Of a DNA stretch of 64,000 nucleotides, positions 27,363-35,990 are shown one piece after another. This DNA is from Salinithrix halophila (GTDB taxonomy: Bacteria; Bacillota; Bacilli; Thermoactinomycetales; DSM-45169). The stretch lies in the NCBI RefSeq assembly GCF_042650125.1, contig NZ_JBHSAP010000007.1, positions 434,001 through 498,000 of the forward strand, written 5' to 3'. A program made the translations under genes and the position numbers. Under the pieces are notes generated by a model. It saw only the letters and a program-made list of their open reading frames with translations, had not been told where the DNA came from and did not search any database. Each line of letters opens with the position of its first letter. Position 1 is the stretch's first letter.

Positions 27363-28136
27363 TTATAGATTCCGTTCGGGTTCTTCTCGGATGAACCGAC
27401 GGACGACATCCTCCACTTTGGCCAGGTGAACTAGCATCCGCTCCTGGGCCAATTGGGCATTTTGATCCCGGATCGCTTCATAGATGGATTGGTGTTCCCG
27501 GTGAAGGCGTTCCAGGGTAGCTTCCTCCGAATAAAGCCAAAGACGGCGGCTTTCCCTCATCGCCTCCACCATGGTTCCAGAGACCGTATGCATCATTTCA
27601 ATCAGCAAATCATTTTTCGTCCCGGCGGCCACAGCGAGGTGGAAGCGGACATCCGCTTGTTCTCCCAGTTCCTCGGAATGGCCGGTGCTTTTCTCCATCT
27701 GCACGAGAGCAGCCTTCATCTCGGCTAAGTCTTCATCATTCCGCCGGTCGGCGCAGATCCCCGCCGTCCCAACTTCAAGTACTTTGCGCATTTCTAGGAA
27801 TTGGAGAATTTGCTTCGGACTCATCAAGAGGGCTGATGCGAGGGGCCGGGAGAGGATGGAGACATCAAACTCCCTTACGTAGGTCCCCTCCCCCTGCCGC
27901 ATCTCCAGAAGCCCCATCGCCCGCAGGGCGGACAAAGCCTCCCGGATTGCTGATCGCCCCACATCGAACTGCTCCGCCAACTCCCGCACAGAAGCCAACT
28001 TATCGCCGGGAAGAAGCTTCCCTTGCTCGATCATTCCTTTAATCTGTTCCGCCACTTCTTCGTAAATTTTTCGTCTCCGAATCTGTTTGAACTCCAACCG
28101 GTTCACCTCAAGGATCTCAGACTCCTTGTCTGACAA
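27363..28136 (-). CDS. lutR: FadR/GntR-family regulator LutR
   Basis: 257 aa. The N-terminal winged helix has KLLPGDKLASVRELAEQFDV and GRSAIREALSALRAMGLLE; the C-terminal all-helical FCD domain has the metal/ligand residues in ADVRFHLAVAAGTKN and REHQSIYEAIRD. LutR represses lactate genes until lactate is present. The start seems to be TTG at 28136 inside a perfect palindrome (28124-28138), so the protein may block its own gene; a GTG at 28106 is an alternative. It lies between lutP and lutA on the same strand. Confidence 0.9.
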   Translation of the reverse strand: MSDKESEILEVNRLEFKQIRRRKIYEEVAEQIKGMIEQGKLLPGDKLASVRELAEQFDVGRSAIREALSALRAMGLLEMRQGEGTYVREFDVSILSRPLASALLMSPKQILQFLEMRKVLEVGTAGICADRRNDEDLAEMKAALVQMEKSTGHSEELGEQADVRFHLAVAAGTKNDLLIEMMHTVSGTMVEAMRESRRLWLYSEEATLERLHREHQSIYEAIRDQNAQLAQERMLVHLAKVEDVVRRFIREEPERNL

Positions 28137-28138
28137 GG
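28124..28138. promoter_or_regulatory. 15-bp palindrome over the lutR start
   Basis: CCTTGTC-T-GACAAGG is a perfect inverted repeat with one central base. FadR-family operators are short palindromes of this kind. It covers the TTG start of lutR, suggesting autoregulation; binding is inference. Confidence 0.45.
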
Positions 28139-28213
28139 GTTTGATCCTTATTGTACCAGTTTCCGGATGCTGTTTGAAAGCGAGTGCTCAATCGTCGAAA
28201 AGCCCAGTTGCTC

Positions 28214-29845
28214 TTATGGGATCATCCAAGGGAAAACATAGGCTTGAAGCATCGTGATAATGGAAACGATCAGCAGGAAGAGGAGGCTGTGTTTCAATGT
28301 GAATCGGAACAGGTCCCCTTCCTTGCCGACCATACCGGTAGATGCTGTCGCTACCGCAATGGACTGGGGAGAGATCATCTTCCCGGTCACGCCCCCCGTG
28401 GAGTTAGCCGCCACAGTAAGGGTAGGATCGACGCCAATCTGGCCCGCAGTAATCTTTTGCAGGTTGCCAAACAGAGCATTCGAGGAGGTATCGCTCCCTG
28501 TTAGAAAGACGCCCAGCCAGCCGAGCACCGGCGCGAAAAAGGGAAACAAGACGCCCGTTCCGGCCATCGCCAATCCCAAGGTTGCACTCATGCCCGCATA
28601 GTTGTAGATATAGGCGAGCCCCAGGACGGAAACGATGGTGAGGAGGGGAAACCGCAGTTCCTTTACCGTCTCGCCAAGTGTTTTCAGCCAGTCGCTAAGT
28701 TTCATCCCAATGAAAGGAAGGCTGACCAGAGAAGCGAAGAAAATGGCCGTACCGGCGGCGGCTAGCCAATCCAGCTTAAACACGGCTGCATAGGGGGAGG
28801 CTTTCGGTACGATGGGCTTCGCCTGGATCACCGCTTCATGGAGCACCGGAAACGGAATTTCTAGGGTGACCTTGTTCAATTGTTCTTTCAGGGTGGGAAT
28901 GGTCCATAAAATAATCAGAAGCGTCAGGATGATAAAGGGGGACCAGGCACGGAACACCTGGGCCGGGGAATGAGTGAAATGCCCTCTTTCCGCCTGGTAG
29001 GTCTCCCGGTCAAAACGAAAGAGAGTCTTCGGCTTCCATACCTTCAACAACATCACTAGGGCCAGAATACTGAGAAGGGAAGAGAGAACATCAGGTAATT
29101 CCGGACCGAGATAGTTGGAAGAAAGATACTGGACAAGAGCAAAGGTTCCTCCTGTCACCAAAATGGCGGGCATCACTTCCCGCGCCCCTTTCCAACCGGC
29201 CATAATGATGATCAACCACAATGGGACGAACAGGGTCAAAAAGGGCAATTGCCGCCCGGTCATTTCGCTGATCGCCATCGTATCCAACCCCGTCGTCTTG
29301 CCCGCCACAATAATCGGAATCCCGATGGCGCCGAAAGCGACGGGTGCCGTGTTGGCGATCAGGCAGATCCCCGCCGCATACAGCGGGCGGAACCCGAGAC
29401 CGGCGAGCAGAGCGGCGGATATGGCAACCGGGGTCCCGAAACCAGCAGCTCCTTCCAGAAACGCTCCGAAACAGAAGGCGATCAGAAGAGCCTGCAACCG
29501 GTGGTCATCGGTGATGGAGACGATGGATGAACGGATGATGTCAAACTGACCGGTTTTCACCGTAATTTTGTACAAAAAGACAGCGGTTACAATAATCCAG
29601 CCAATGGGGAATAGACCCGTTAGAAATCCATACCCCAAAGACGTACCAGCGAGAGCAACCGGCATCTGATACACCAGGACGGCGATCAAGAGAGCCAGCC
29701 CGACGGTGACCGGCCCCGCGATATGACCCTTAGTTCGTCTGTATGCGAGAGCCCAGAAAAAATAAATAATGGGGATCACACTAACGAGAGCGGACAGCCA
29801 CAGACTGTCGGAGACCGGTTGATACACCTGCGTCCACATCCACAT
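28214..29845 (-). CDS. lutP: L-lactate permease LutP
   Basis: 543-aa permease of the LctP family with about 13 helices. It begins WTQVYQPVSDSLWLSALVSV, has FLEGAAGFGTPVAISAALLA and NTAPVAFGAIGIP, and near the end TGSDTSSNALFGNLQ and AANSTGGVTGKMISPQSIAV, all family hallmarks. It co-transports lactate (and often glycolate) with protons. The ATG at 29845 follows AAAGGAGGGG. It is divergent from glcD and upstream of lutR-lutABC. Confidence 0.95.
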   Translation of the reverse strand: MWMWTQVYQPVSDSLWLSALVSVIPIIYFFWALAYRRTKGHIAGPVTVGLALLIAVLVYQMPVALAGTSLGYGFLTGLFPIGWIIVTAVFLYKITVKTGQFDIIRSSIVSITDDHRLQALLIAFCFGAFLEGAAGFGTPVAISAALLAGLGFRPLYAAGICLIANTAPVAFGAIGIPIIVAGKTTGLDTMAISEMTGRQLPFLTLFVPLWLIIIMAGWKGAREVMPAILVTGGTFALVQYLSSNYLGPELPDVLSSLLSILALVMLLKVWKPKTLFRFDRETYQAERGHFTHSPAQVFRAWSPFIILTLLIILWTIPTLKEQLNKVTLEIPFPVLHEAVIQAKPIVPKASPYAAVFKLDWLAAAGTAIFFASLVSLPFIGMKLSDWLKTLGETVKELRFPLLTIVSVLGLAYIYNYAGMSATLGLAMAGTGVLFPFFAPVLGWLGVFLTGSDTSSNALFGNLQKITAGQIGVDPTLTVAANSTGGVTGKMISPQSIAVATASTGMVGKEGDLFRFTLKHSLLFLLIVSIITMLQAYVFPWMIP

Positions 29846-29902
29846 GCCCCTCCTTTTGTTTTTGCTTCTTTTTCCTTTTTTCCATCTGTGCTAGGATTAA
29901 AT

Positions 29903-29921
29903 CAGGTCATCAGATGACCTG
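29903..29921. promoter_or_regulatory. 19-bp palindrome in the lutP-glcD intergenic region (LutR operator candidate)
   Basis: CAGGTCATCAGATGACCTG is a perfect inverted repeat around one central A. It lies 58 bases before lutP and 102 before glcD, where a GntR/FadR-type regulator could control both directions. LutR is encoded nearby. Confidence 0.65.
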
Positions 29922-29986
29922 TACACCCTAGTTGACTGACAGTAAAACACAGAATTCCGCGACTTGTCAATGCTTTCCGGCCATTT

Positions 29987-30001
29987 ATGTAAGCGATAAC
30001 A
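29987..30001. promoter_or_regulatory. cre site (CcpA operator) before glcD
   Basis: ATGTAAGCGATAACA fits the Bacillus cre consensus WTGNAANCGNWNNCW at every defined position. It ends 21 bases before the glcD ATG, a position expected to block transcription when sugars are plentiful. Confidence 0.7.
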
Positions 30002-30022
30002 TTTTCCAGGGAGGGTTCGACC

Positions 30023-31432
30023 ATGCTTACACCGGAAGCCAAAGCGGAGCTGACGGCTGTCGTCGGAAATGGATACTTCCGAGATGACACCGAAACCCGC
30101 GTCAGTTACTCCTATGACGCCACTCCGCTCTATCAAGCGATGCCCGACGGGGTGGTCTACCCTGCCGACACCGCTGAAGTTCAGGCTATTCTCCGTATCG
30201 CCCACCGAGACGGAATTCCTATCGTGGGCCGGGGATCGGGGAGCAACCTCGCCGCCGATACGGTTCCGCAAGCAGGTGGAATCGTGATGGTGATGACCCG
30301 GCTCAATCAGATTTTAGAGATCGATCCCGACAACTTGACCATCACCGTTCAACCCGGCGTCTTCACGCAAACGATCCATGACGCCGTTGAAGCAAAAGGG
30401 CTCTTTTATCCACCGGACCCCAGCAGTATGAAGATCTCCACGATCGGGGGCAATATCGCGGAAGGCTCCGGCGGGCTTCGGGGGCTCAAATACGGGACAA
30501 CTCGGGATTACGTCCTCGGCTTGGAAGCCGTCCTGGCTAACGGGGAGGTGATCCGGACCGGCGGCAAGCTTTACAAAGATGTAGCCGGTTATGACCTGAA
30601 CCGACTGCTGGTCGGTTCTGAGGGGACCTTGGCTCTCATCACCGAAGCGACATTGAAATTGATCCCGTTACCGGAGACACGCCGGGCGATGGTCGCCCAC
30701 TTTAAAGACTTGGATACAGCCGCTCGGACCGTCTCCGAAATCATCGCTGCGCGCATCATTCCTTGCACCTTGGAATTCATGGATCAGGGAACGATCCAAG
30801 TCGTTGAAGACTACGCCAACATCGGCCTTCCCAAAGACATGGCCGCCATTTTGCTGATCGAGCAGGACGGCCCGGCCTCCGTTGTCGATCAGGACATCGA
30901 GAAGATCCATGAAATCTGCCGCCATACGGGTGCCGCCCATGTGGAGGTTGCCCAGACCCCTGAAGAGGGGGCCAAGGTGATGGCTGCCCGGCGAAATGCC
31001 CTGGCTGCTCTGGCACGTCTCCGTCCCACCCTGATCCTGGAAGATGCCACCGTTCCCCGTTCGCAGATCGCTCCCATGGTACGGGAAATCAATCACATCG
31101 CCGACAAACACCACCTGAAGATCTGCACCTTCGGTCACGCCGGAGACGGAAACCTCCATCCCACCTTTCTGACCGACGCCCGGGACAAGGAGGAGATCAG
31201 CCGGATCGAAGCCGCTTTTGACGATATTTTCGACGCCGCCATCCGCCTCGGCGGAACGATCACCGGCGAACACGGGGTCGGCATGGCCAAGGCTCCGTTT
31301 CTAGAATGGAAGGTGGGAAAAAGCGGGATGGACGTCTTGCGGGGAATCAAGCAAGCTTTCGACCCAAAAGGAATTCTAAACCCGGGCAAAATCTTCACCG
31401 ACCAACCCCGCCCGCAAAAGGAGCGAACCTAA
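30023..31432 (+). CDS. glcD: FAD-linked oxidase, GlcD type (glycolate/D-lactate dehydrogenase subunit)
   Basis: 469-aa flavoprotein. The FAD-binding part has VVYPADTAEVQAILRIAH, VGRGSGSNLAADTVP and ISTIGGNIAEGSGGLRG; the C-terminal oxidase part ends with GEHGVGMAKAPFL and DPKGILNPGK. It oxidises glycolate or D-lactate and hands electrons to the Fe-S partner GlcF. The ATG at 30023 lies 8 bases after CCAGGGAGG. The divergent lutP could import its substrate; cre and palindrome sites sit in front. Confidence 0.92.
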   Translation: MLTPEAKAELTAVVGNGYFRDDTETRVSYSYDATPLYQAMPDGVVYPADTAEVQAILRIAHRDGIPIVGRGSGSNLAADTVPQAGGIVMVMTRLNQILEIDPDNLTITVQPGVFTQTIHDAVEAKGLFYPPDPSSMKISTIGGNIAEGSGGLRGLKYGTTRDYVLGLEAVLANGEVIRTGGKLYKDVAGYDLNRLLVGSEGTLALITEATLKLIPLPETRRAMVAHFKDLDTAARTVSEIIAARIIPCTLEFMDQGTIQVVEDYANIGLPKDMAAILLIEQDGPASVVDQDIEKIHEICRHTGAAHVEVAQTPEEGAKVMAARRNALAALARLRPTLILEDATVPRSQIAPMVREINHIADKHHLKICTFGHAGDGNLHPTFLTDARDKEEISRIEAAFDDIFDAAIRLGGTITGEHGVGMAKAPFLEWKVGKSGMDVLRGIKQAFDPKGILNPGKIFTDQPRPQKERT

Positions 31433-32776
31433 TTGACGGTCAACCCGACTCCACAAAACTCTCCATGGAACCAAATGGGTGAGCAACTGAAGCGTACCCT
31501 GGACGAAGAGGAACTGACCCATTGTATGCGCTGCGGTTTCTGTCTGCCGGCCTGTCCCACCTATCGGGAAACTGGACGGGAAGCCGCTTCCCCGAGAGGA
31601 CGCATCGCCCTGATGAAAGCGGTCCATGACGACCTGATGATCCCCGATAAATCCTTTAGCGACCAGATGAACTTCTGTCTCGGGTGCCGAGCTTGCGAAA
31701 CCGCCTGCCCGGCGGATGTTCGCTTCGGTCGCCTGCTGGAGCAATCCCGAGCCGCGGTCACCACCCACGCTCCTAAGTCGAGATGGGTGAAAGGAATACG
31801 AAGGTTCTTTTTTCACGGCCTCTTCCCCTCTCGGAGGCGGCTGCGTATCGTTGGTGCCCTGATCGCCCTCTACCAAAAAAGCGGCCTCAAAAAACTGCTC
31901 CACAAAACGGGGCTCGCCCGGCTGATTATGCCGGACCACCTGCGCGAAATGGACGCCGTAATGCCTGCCGCCAGCACCCAAGGCGTAGTGGAACGAGCCG
32001 GAGCAACCCGGCTCTCCGCCGAAGGGGAATCACTCGGTCGGGTCGGACTGTTCCGAGGCTGCATTATGGACGTGATATTCGCCGAGACCAACCACAACAC
32101 CGCAAAACTCCTTCAAGCCGCCGGTTATGAGGTGGTCATCCCCCGGTCGCAAACCTGCTGTGGGGCTCTCCACGCCCATGGGGGCGAAGAGAAAGCAGCC
32201 CATCGGCTGGCGAAGGAAAACATCCGTGCCTTTAAGGAAGCCGGCGTCGACTGGATCGCTTCCAATGCGGGTGGCTGCGGGGCTCAATTGGTGGAGTACC
32301 CCTATATGCTGAAAAGCGATCCAGAATGGGCGGAGGACGCCCGCTGGTTCGCCGACCAGACCAAGGATGTCAGCCAACTGATCACCGCTGGACGCCCCCT
32401 CCGCCTTGACCCCATCCCAGAACGGATCACCTACCAGGATTCCTGCCACCTGCGAAACGGCATGAAAGTGACAGCAGAGCCCCGAGCCCTTCTCTCCGCC
32501 ATCCCCGGTACCACCTTTACAGAATTTTTCGAAGGGGAGCGCTGTTGCGGCTCTGCCGGGATCTACAACCTCACCCAACCGGAAACCTCCATGAGTATCC
32601 TGGATGCCAAGATGGAATATGTAACGGACACCCAAGCAGACACCCTCGTCACCTCCAACCCCGGCTGTCTCCTCCAGATGAAACTGGGCATCCAGCGCGC
32701 CAACCTGCAAGACCACATGCGCGCCGTCCATCTGGTGGATCTGTTGGCAGAATCGATGGAGATGAACAAACGATAA
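31433..32776 (+). CDS. glcF: Iron-sulfur subunit GlcF (glycolate/D-lactate oxidase)
   Basis: 447-aa electron-transfer subunit. Two ferredoxin motifs, CMRCGFCLPACPTY and CLGCRACETACPADV, precede two CCG motifs, QTCCGALHAHGG and ERCCGSAGIYNL. The start is TTG at 31433, directly after the glcD stop with AAGGAG inside glcD. It is the last gene before a hairpin. Part of it (about 32290-32472) is present again as a decayed copy at 47241-47425. Confidence 0.93.
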   Translation: MTVNPTPQNSPWNQMGEQLKRTLDEEELTHCMRCGFCLPACPTYRETGREAASPRGRIALMKAVHDDLMIPDKSFSDQMNFCLGCRACETACPADVRFGRLLEQSRAAVTTHAPKSRWVKGIRRFFFHGLFPSRRRLRIVGALIALYQKSGLKKLLHKTGLARLIMPDHLREMDAVMPAASTQGVVERAGATRLSAEGESLGRVGLFRGCIMDVIFAETNHNTAKLLQAAGYEVVIPRSQTCCGALHAHGGEEKAAHRLAKENIRAFKEAGVDWIASNAGGCGAQLVEYPYMLKSDPEWAEDARWFADQTKDVSQLITAGRPLRLDPIPERITYQDSCHLRNGMKVTAEPRALLSAIPGTTFTEFFEGERCCGSAGIYNLTQPETSMSILDAKMEYVTDTQADTLVTSNPGCLLQMKLGIQRANLQDHMRAVHLVDLLAESMEMNKR

Positions 32777-32801
32777 AACACGCCCCTCTAGTGGGCGTGT
32801 T
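32777..32801 (+). terminator. Terminator after glcF
   Basis: AACACGCCC/GGGCGTGTT perfect 9-bp stem with a 7-base loop, immediately after the stop codon and followed by TATTTGTTG. Confidence 0.8.
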
Positions 32802-32918
32802 ATTTGTTGACGGTGCGGCTCTCTTTTTATTTGTAATAGGTTTTCATCACATTTGCGGCCTGAATCCAAAAATATACACATCGTACACTCCTTTAAGATA
32901 TCTTTCTTAGCACAGATT

Positions 32919-33461
32919 TTATTTGTTAGCCTTGAGCTTGGACCTTAGGTTCTTAATGGCCGTGAGTGCCTTGGAATCCTGCTCAATATCTTCGGGTCTT
33001 CTCCCTTTGCCAATCACATGGCCCGCAAAGTTGACTCCGACAAAATCGAAAATATATTCTAACTGCTGTATTAATGGCTGCCCCTTCACGTGTGGTTCGT
33101 CATCACCTATAGCGATAACGTAAGCCCGTTTATTAGCCATATTGGCAAGAAAATCTGTCCGATTTTCCCGCAATGATTGAGACCATCGATCAATGAAGAG
33201 TTTTAGTTGTGCCGGCAAACCATACCAGTAGATCGGGGTTGCAATTACAATGGTGTCCTGTTCCAATACACGGTCAATAAGTTTTCGATAATCATCATTC
33301 GGATAAGGACCAGGCTCAGCATGCCTATAATCGATAATGGGTTCAATCCGGTAATCGCTCAAATAAATTTCATCTGCATCAAATCCATTAACGAATAATT
33401 TCGTTAACCATTCCGAATTTCCGTTTTTGCGGGAGCTTCCATAAAGCACTGCGATTCCCAT
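32919..33461 (-). CDS. NAD(P)H-dependent FMN reductase-like flavodoxin-fold protein
   Basis: 180 aa. GIAVLYGSSRKNGNSEWLTK is the FMN phosphate-binding loop, and TPIYWYGLPAQLKLFIDRW the second flavin contact of the FMN_red/YwqN family. Such enzymes reduce flavins, quinones or azo compounds. The ATG at 33461 follows AGGAGAG. It is the last gene of the minus-strand carrier-protein operon: 46 bases separate it from the ATP-grasp gene, with no terminator seen. Whether it acts in the pathway (for example a redox tailoring step) or is a passenger cannot be told from sequence. Confidence 0.8.
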   Translation of the reverse strand: MGIAVLYGSSRKNGNSEWLTKLFVNGFDADEIYLSDYRIEPIIDYRHAEPGPYPNDDYRKLIDRVLEQDTIVIATPIYWYGLPAQLKLFIDRWSQSLRENRTDFLANMANKRAYVIAIGDDEPHVKGQPLIQQLEYIFDFVGVNFAGHVIGKGRRPEDIEQDSKALTAIKNLRSKLKANK

Positions 33462-33507
33462 CAAAAATCTCTCCTATCGAGTTGGAATTTCATTTGGACA
33501 AGTCGCA

Positions 33508-34743
33508 TCATTTATAGGTGATCTTTATACTTTTTAATAATTGAAGTGCAGTTTCTTTCGCTTCTTGCGATGTGTTCCCAGAAGTGATGATATAACCAAG
33601 GCGATCATCCGAATTTCGAGCTACGGTGACCTGATTTCCGGGTTGCACAGTTATATGAGAACGAACTATTGCTTCGCTGTGATGCAGGTCTTCCAACCCT
33701 GTAACTTCGGCTACAATGCCATTTCTTTCTGCCGTCAAGTAACCGATGGCGGCCGCTCGATTCCACCTTGGTTTAAGGTTAATGGGTGTATCCAAGTAAT
33801 AGTTAACAGTGGCTTCGAAGATATCGATTCCAAAAGCCTGCACTAATAGATCTGACGAAATCAGGTCTCCACCCGGCCTGCCGTTTACTTCAATAATTCG
33901 AGGCCCTGAAGCCGACAATTTTACTTCTACATGGCTAGGTCCATCAAAGATCCCGATTGCTTTAAGAGCACTCACCGCTGTATCAATAATCTCTTTCTCT
34001 TTATCCTTGTTAGTAGAAGCTGGGATCGTGTGCAACACTTCGACGAAGTAAGGCAGCGGTGAAGTGACTTTCTCAGTTACAACGGCAAAAAGGGGTTCTT
34101 TATCTTTCAGAAAAATCTCTACACTAAACTCTTCTCCATCAATATATTCTTCAATCAAGTATTCCTCTCGTACTTTAAAGTTCATATATGTTACCTTAAA
34201 ATCAATCAGGTTAGTAAAAGCCTCTTCGAGCTCGAAGGAATTGTTAATAAAATAAACGCCTTGGGAACTCGCGCAGTTGGTTGGTTTCAGAACAACTGGA
34301 TATCCAATGTTCTTAGCAGCCTCTTTAGCTTCCTCGAAGGTTTTAACTTTCTTAAACCGCGCACCAGGAACATTGTGCTCTTTGTATGCTTCCCGTGCTA
34401 AATCCTTATTCCTGGCACGAAGGGCCGCTTCATAAGGGATCCCACGAAGTCCAAGCCTCTCTGCTACTTTGGCTGTGAGATGGGATGCGTAATCAGTTGC
34501 AGGAACCAGTGCATCCAGCTTTCCGTTATACTCCGAATTTCGAATTGTGTTATATATGGATTCTTCATTCCGAATATCTGCCACCAGCAGATCATGGTAT
34601 ATTCCCTCGTACCCGTACTTTACCGGGTTTTCCTTGGAGGACACAATCGATACAACCTTGTGTCCCTGTTCATATGCCGCTCTGGCGAAACTAACCCCAT
34701 AGAAACTGGGTTCTGTAAACGCCACGATTTTTTGTGTGGTCAC
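33508..34743 (-). CDS. ATP-grasp ligase (carboxylate-amine/L-amino acid ligase type)
   Basis: 411-aa enzyme of the ATP-grasp superfamily. N-terminal Rossmann-like part (IVAFTEPSFYGVSFARAAY), central KDLAREAYKEHNVPGARF, then the ATP-binding PVVLKPTNCASSQGVYFI, and the Mg-binding HVEVKLSASGPRIIEVNGRP (Glu and Asn). Relatives join an amino acid carboxylate to an amine, making dipeptides. Within this operon it may couple the carrier-made amino acid to a second residue. The start is GTG at 34743 behind AAAGGAGG and overlaps the MFS gene stop (GTGA); the upstream extension to 35091 runs inside the MFS gene. Confidence 0.85.
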   Translation of the reverse strand: MTTQKIVAFTEPSFYGVSFARAAYEQGHKVVSIVSSKENPVKYGYEGIYHDLLVADIRNEESIYNTIRNSEYNGKLDALVPATDYASHLTAKVAERLGLRGIPYEAALRARNKDLAREAYKEHNVPGARFKKVKTFEEAKEAAKNIGYPVVLKPTNCASSQGVYFINNSFELEEAFTNLIDFKVTYMNFKVREEYLIEEYIDGEEFSVEIFLKDKEPLFAVVTEKVTSPLPYFVEVLHTIPASTNKDKEKEIIDTAVSALKAIGIFDGPSHVEVKLSASGPRIIEVNGRPGGDLISSDLLVQAFGIDIFEATVNYYLDTPINLKPRWNRAAAIGYLTAERNGIVAEVTGLEDLHHSEAIVRSHITVQPGNQVTVARNSDDRLGYIITSGNTSQEAKETALQLLKSIKITYK

Positions 34744-35990
34744 GATGTTTCCTCCTTTATGTTTTGATCCTTCCAAGGAACCTTCGATGTTTCGGCTTCC
34801 TTTCCTAGACCAGCATAGAAGGCAATTACAAGACCAAAAATCATGAGACTTCCGATCCCAATAAATCCGACACTGGGTGAAAAATGGTCCATTAAAGCCC
34901 CCAATCCAATTGCAGAAACGCACTGAAGCAAAAACGAAATGGCCAACCACACAGACATGGCTCTTCCCATAAACGATTTGGACACAACTTTCATTACTAC
35001 TGTATTCATGACTATTCGTAAGGAAGAGTTGCTTAGGCCGAACAACACGCACCCTACATACAAAAACCAGACGTAATGATTGAAAACCCAAGCAAACTGG
35101 ATGCTAATGGCCATGAAAAAAAATATCAAAATCGCTCGAATGTTTGAGAGTTTTTTCGCCAACGGGGCTGCAACAAAACCGGACAGAAGTCCTCCAATCC
35201 CGTAAAACATATCGGATAATCCAAACACGACAGAATCTCCATTTACAGGACCACTCACATAACCAGGCAGAACCACATTAAAGACCATAACCGAAACGAT
35301 GGGGATGATGGACGCCACCCCAAGAATAAAAACAGACGGTCTTTTTCTTAAGTAATCTATACCTTCTTTAAAATTAATATATAAAGTTTTTTCCTTATTA
35401 TTCTCTACTGCGGTCGGTGTATATTTGATCCTGTGTAAGAAAAGGGAGCTGATAACAAAAGCAATGGCGTTCAGAACCAAGATTATTTCAAATCCATATA
35501 ATTTGTACAAAACCCCTGATACACCACCAGCTACAAACATGCCTACTTGTAGGCTGATCTCGATCAAGGAGTTTCCATTGAGGAGATCCTTCTCGGATAG
35601 TAGTTCTTGTACCAAACTTCGCGACGCTGACAAATAGATCGACCAGCCCATACCGTTGACAACCGTGAATAGATAAAGGTAGATCACGTTAAAGTCGGAA
35701 AAAAGAAGAGCAGAGGCAATTGCTAGTAGTGCAAATACCCGGCTCCAGTTTGTTCCATGAATAATGGTCTTCCGGTTAAACCGGTCAGTCATGATACCGA
35801 ACAGGGGTGAAATGGCAAAGCTAGCAAGAACATTGAGAGTGAGCATGAGCCCAACTTTGCTAAGGGAGCCCGTCTGGTCCATTATAAACCAGTTGGCCCC
35901 GATCGTACTCATACCCACTCCAAATCCAGAAATAATGTCAGAAAAGAAGTAGTTTCGGAATCTCCGTTCTTTAAGCACGTTAAAAATCAT
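34740..35990 (-). CDS. MFS exporter of the carrier-protein cluster
   Basis: 416-aa major facilitator protein with 12 predicted helices. FRNYFFSDIISGFGVGMSTI starts helix one, and GIMTDRFNRKTIIHGTNWSR is the loop 2-3 signature of drug/siderophore exporters of the MFS_3/EntS type. It probably exports the product and may give self-resistance. The ATG at 35990 follows AGGAGAAAAAA and overlaps the preceding transketolase gene by 11 bases. Parts of the gene are strikingly AT-rich (e.g. 35341-35400). Confidence 0.88.
   Translation of the reverse strand: MIFNVLKERRFRNYFFSDIISGFGVGMSTIGANWFIMDQTGSLSKVGLMLTLNVLASFAISPLFGIMTDRFNRKTIIHGTNWSRVFALLAIASALLFSDFNVIYLYLFTVVNGMGWSIYLSASRSLVQELLSEKDLLNGNSLIEISLQVGMFVAGGVSGVLYKLYGFEIILVLNAIAFVISSLFLHRIKYTPTAVENNKEKTLYINFKEGIDYLRKRPSVFILGVASIIPIVSVMVFNVVLPGYVSGPVNGDSVVFGLSDMFYGIGGLLSGFVAAPLAKKLSNIRAILIFFFMAISIQFAWVFNHYVWFLYVGCVLFGLSNSSLRIVMNTVVMKVVSKSFMGRAMSVWLAISFLLQCVSAIGLGALMDHFSPSVGFIGIGSLMIFGLVIAFYAGLGKEAETSKVPWKDQNIKEETS

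Noticed and set aside
22847..33461. Pairing the HpaB-like oxygenase with the FMN reductase as one two-component system
   Set aside because: The genes are over 8 kb apart in different operons; the reductase belongs by position to the carrier-protein operon.
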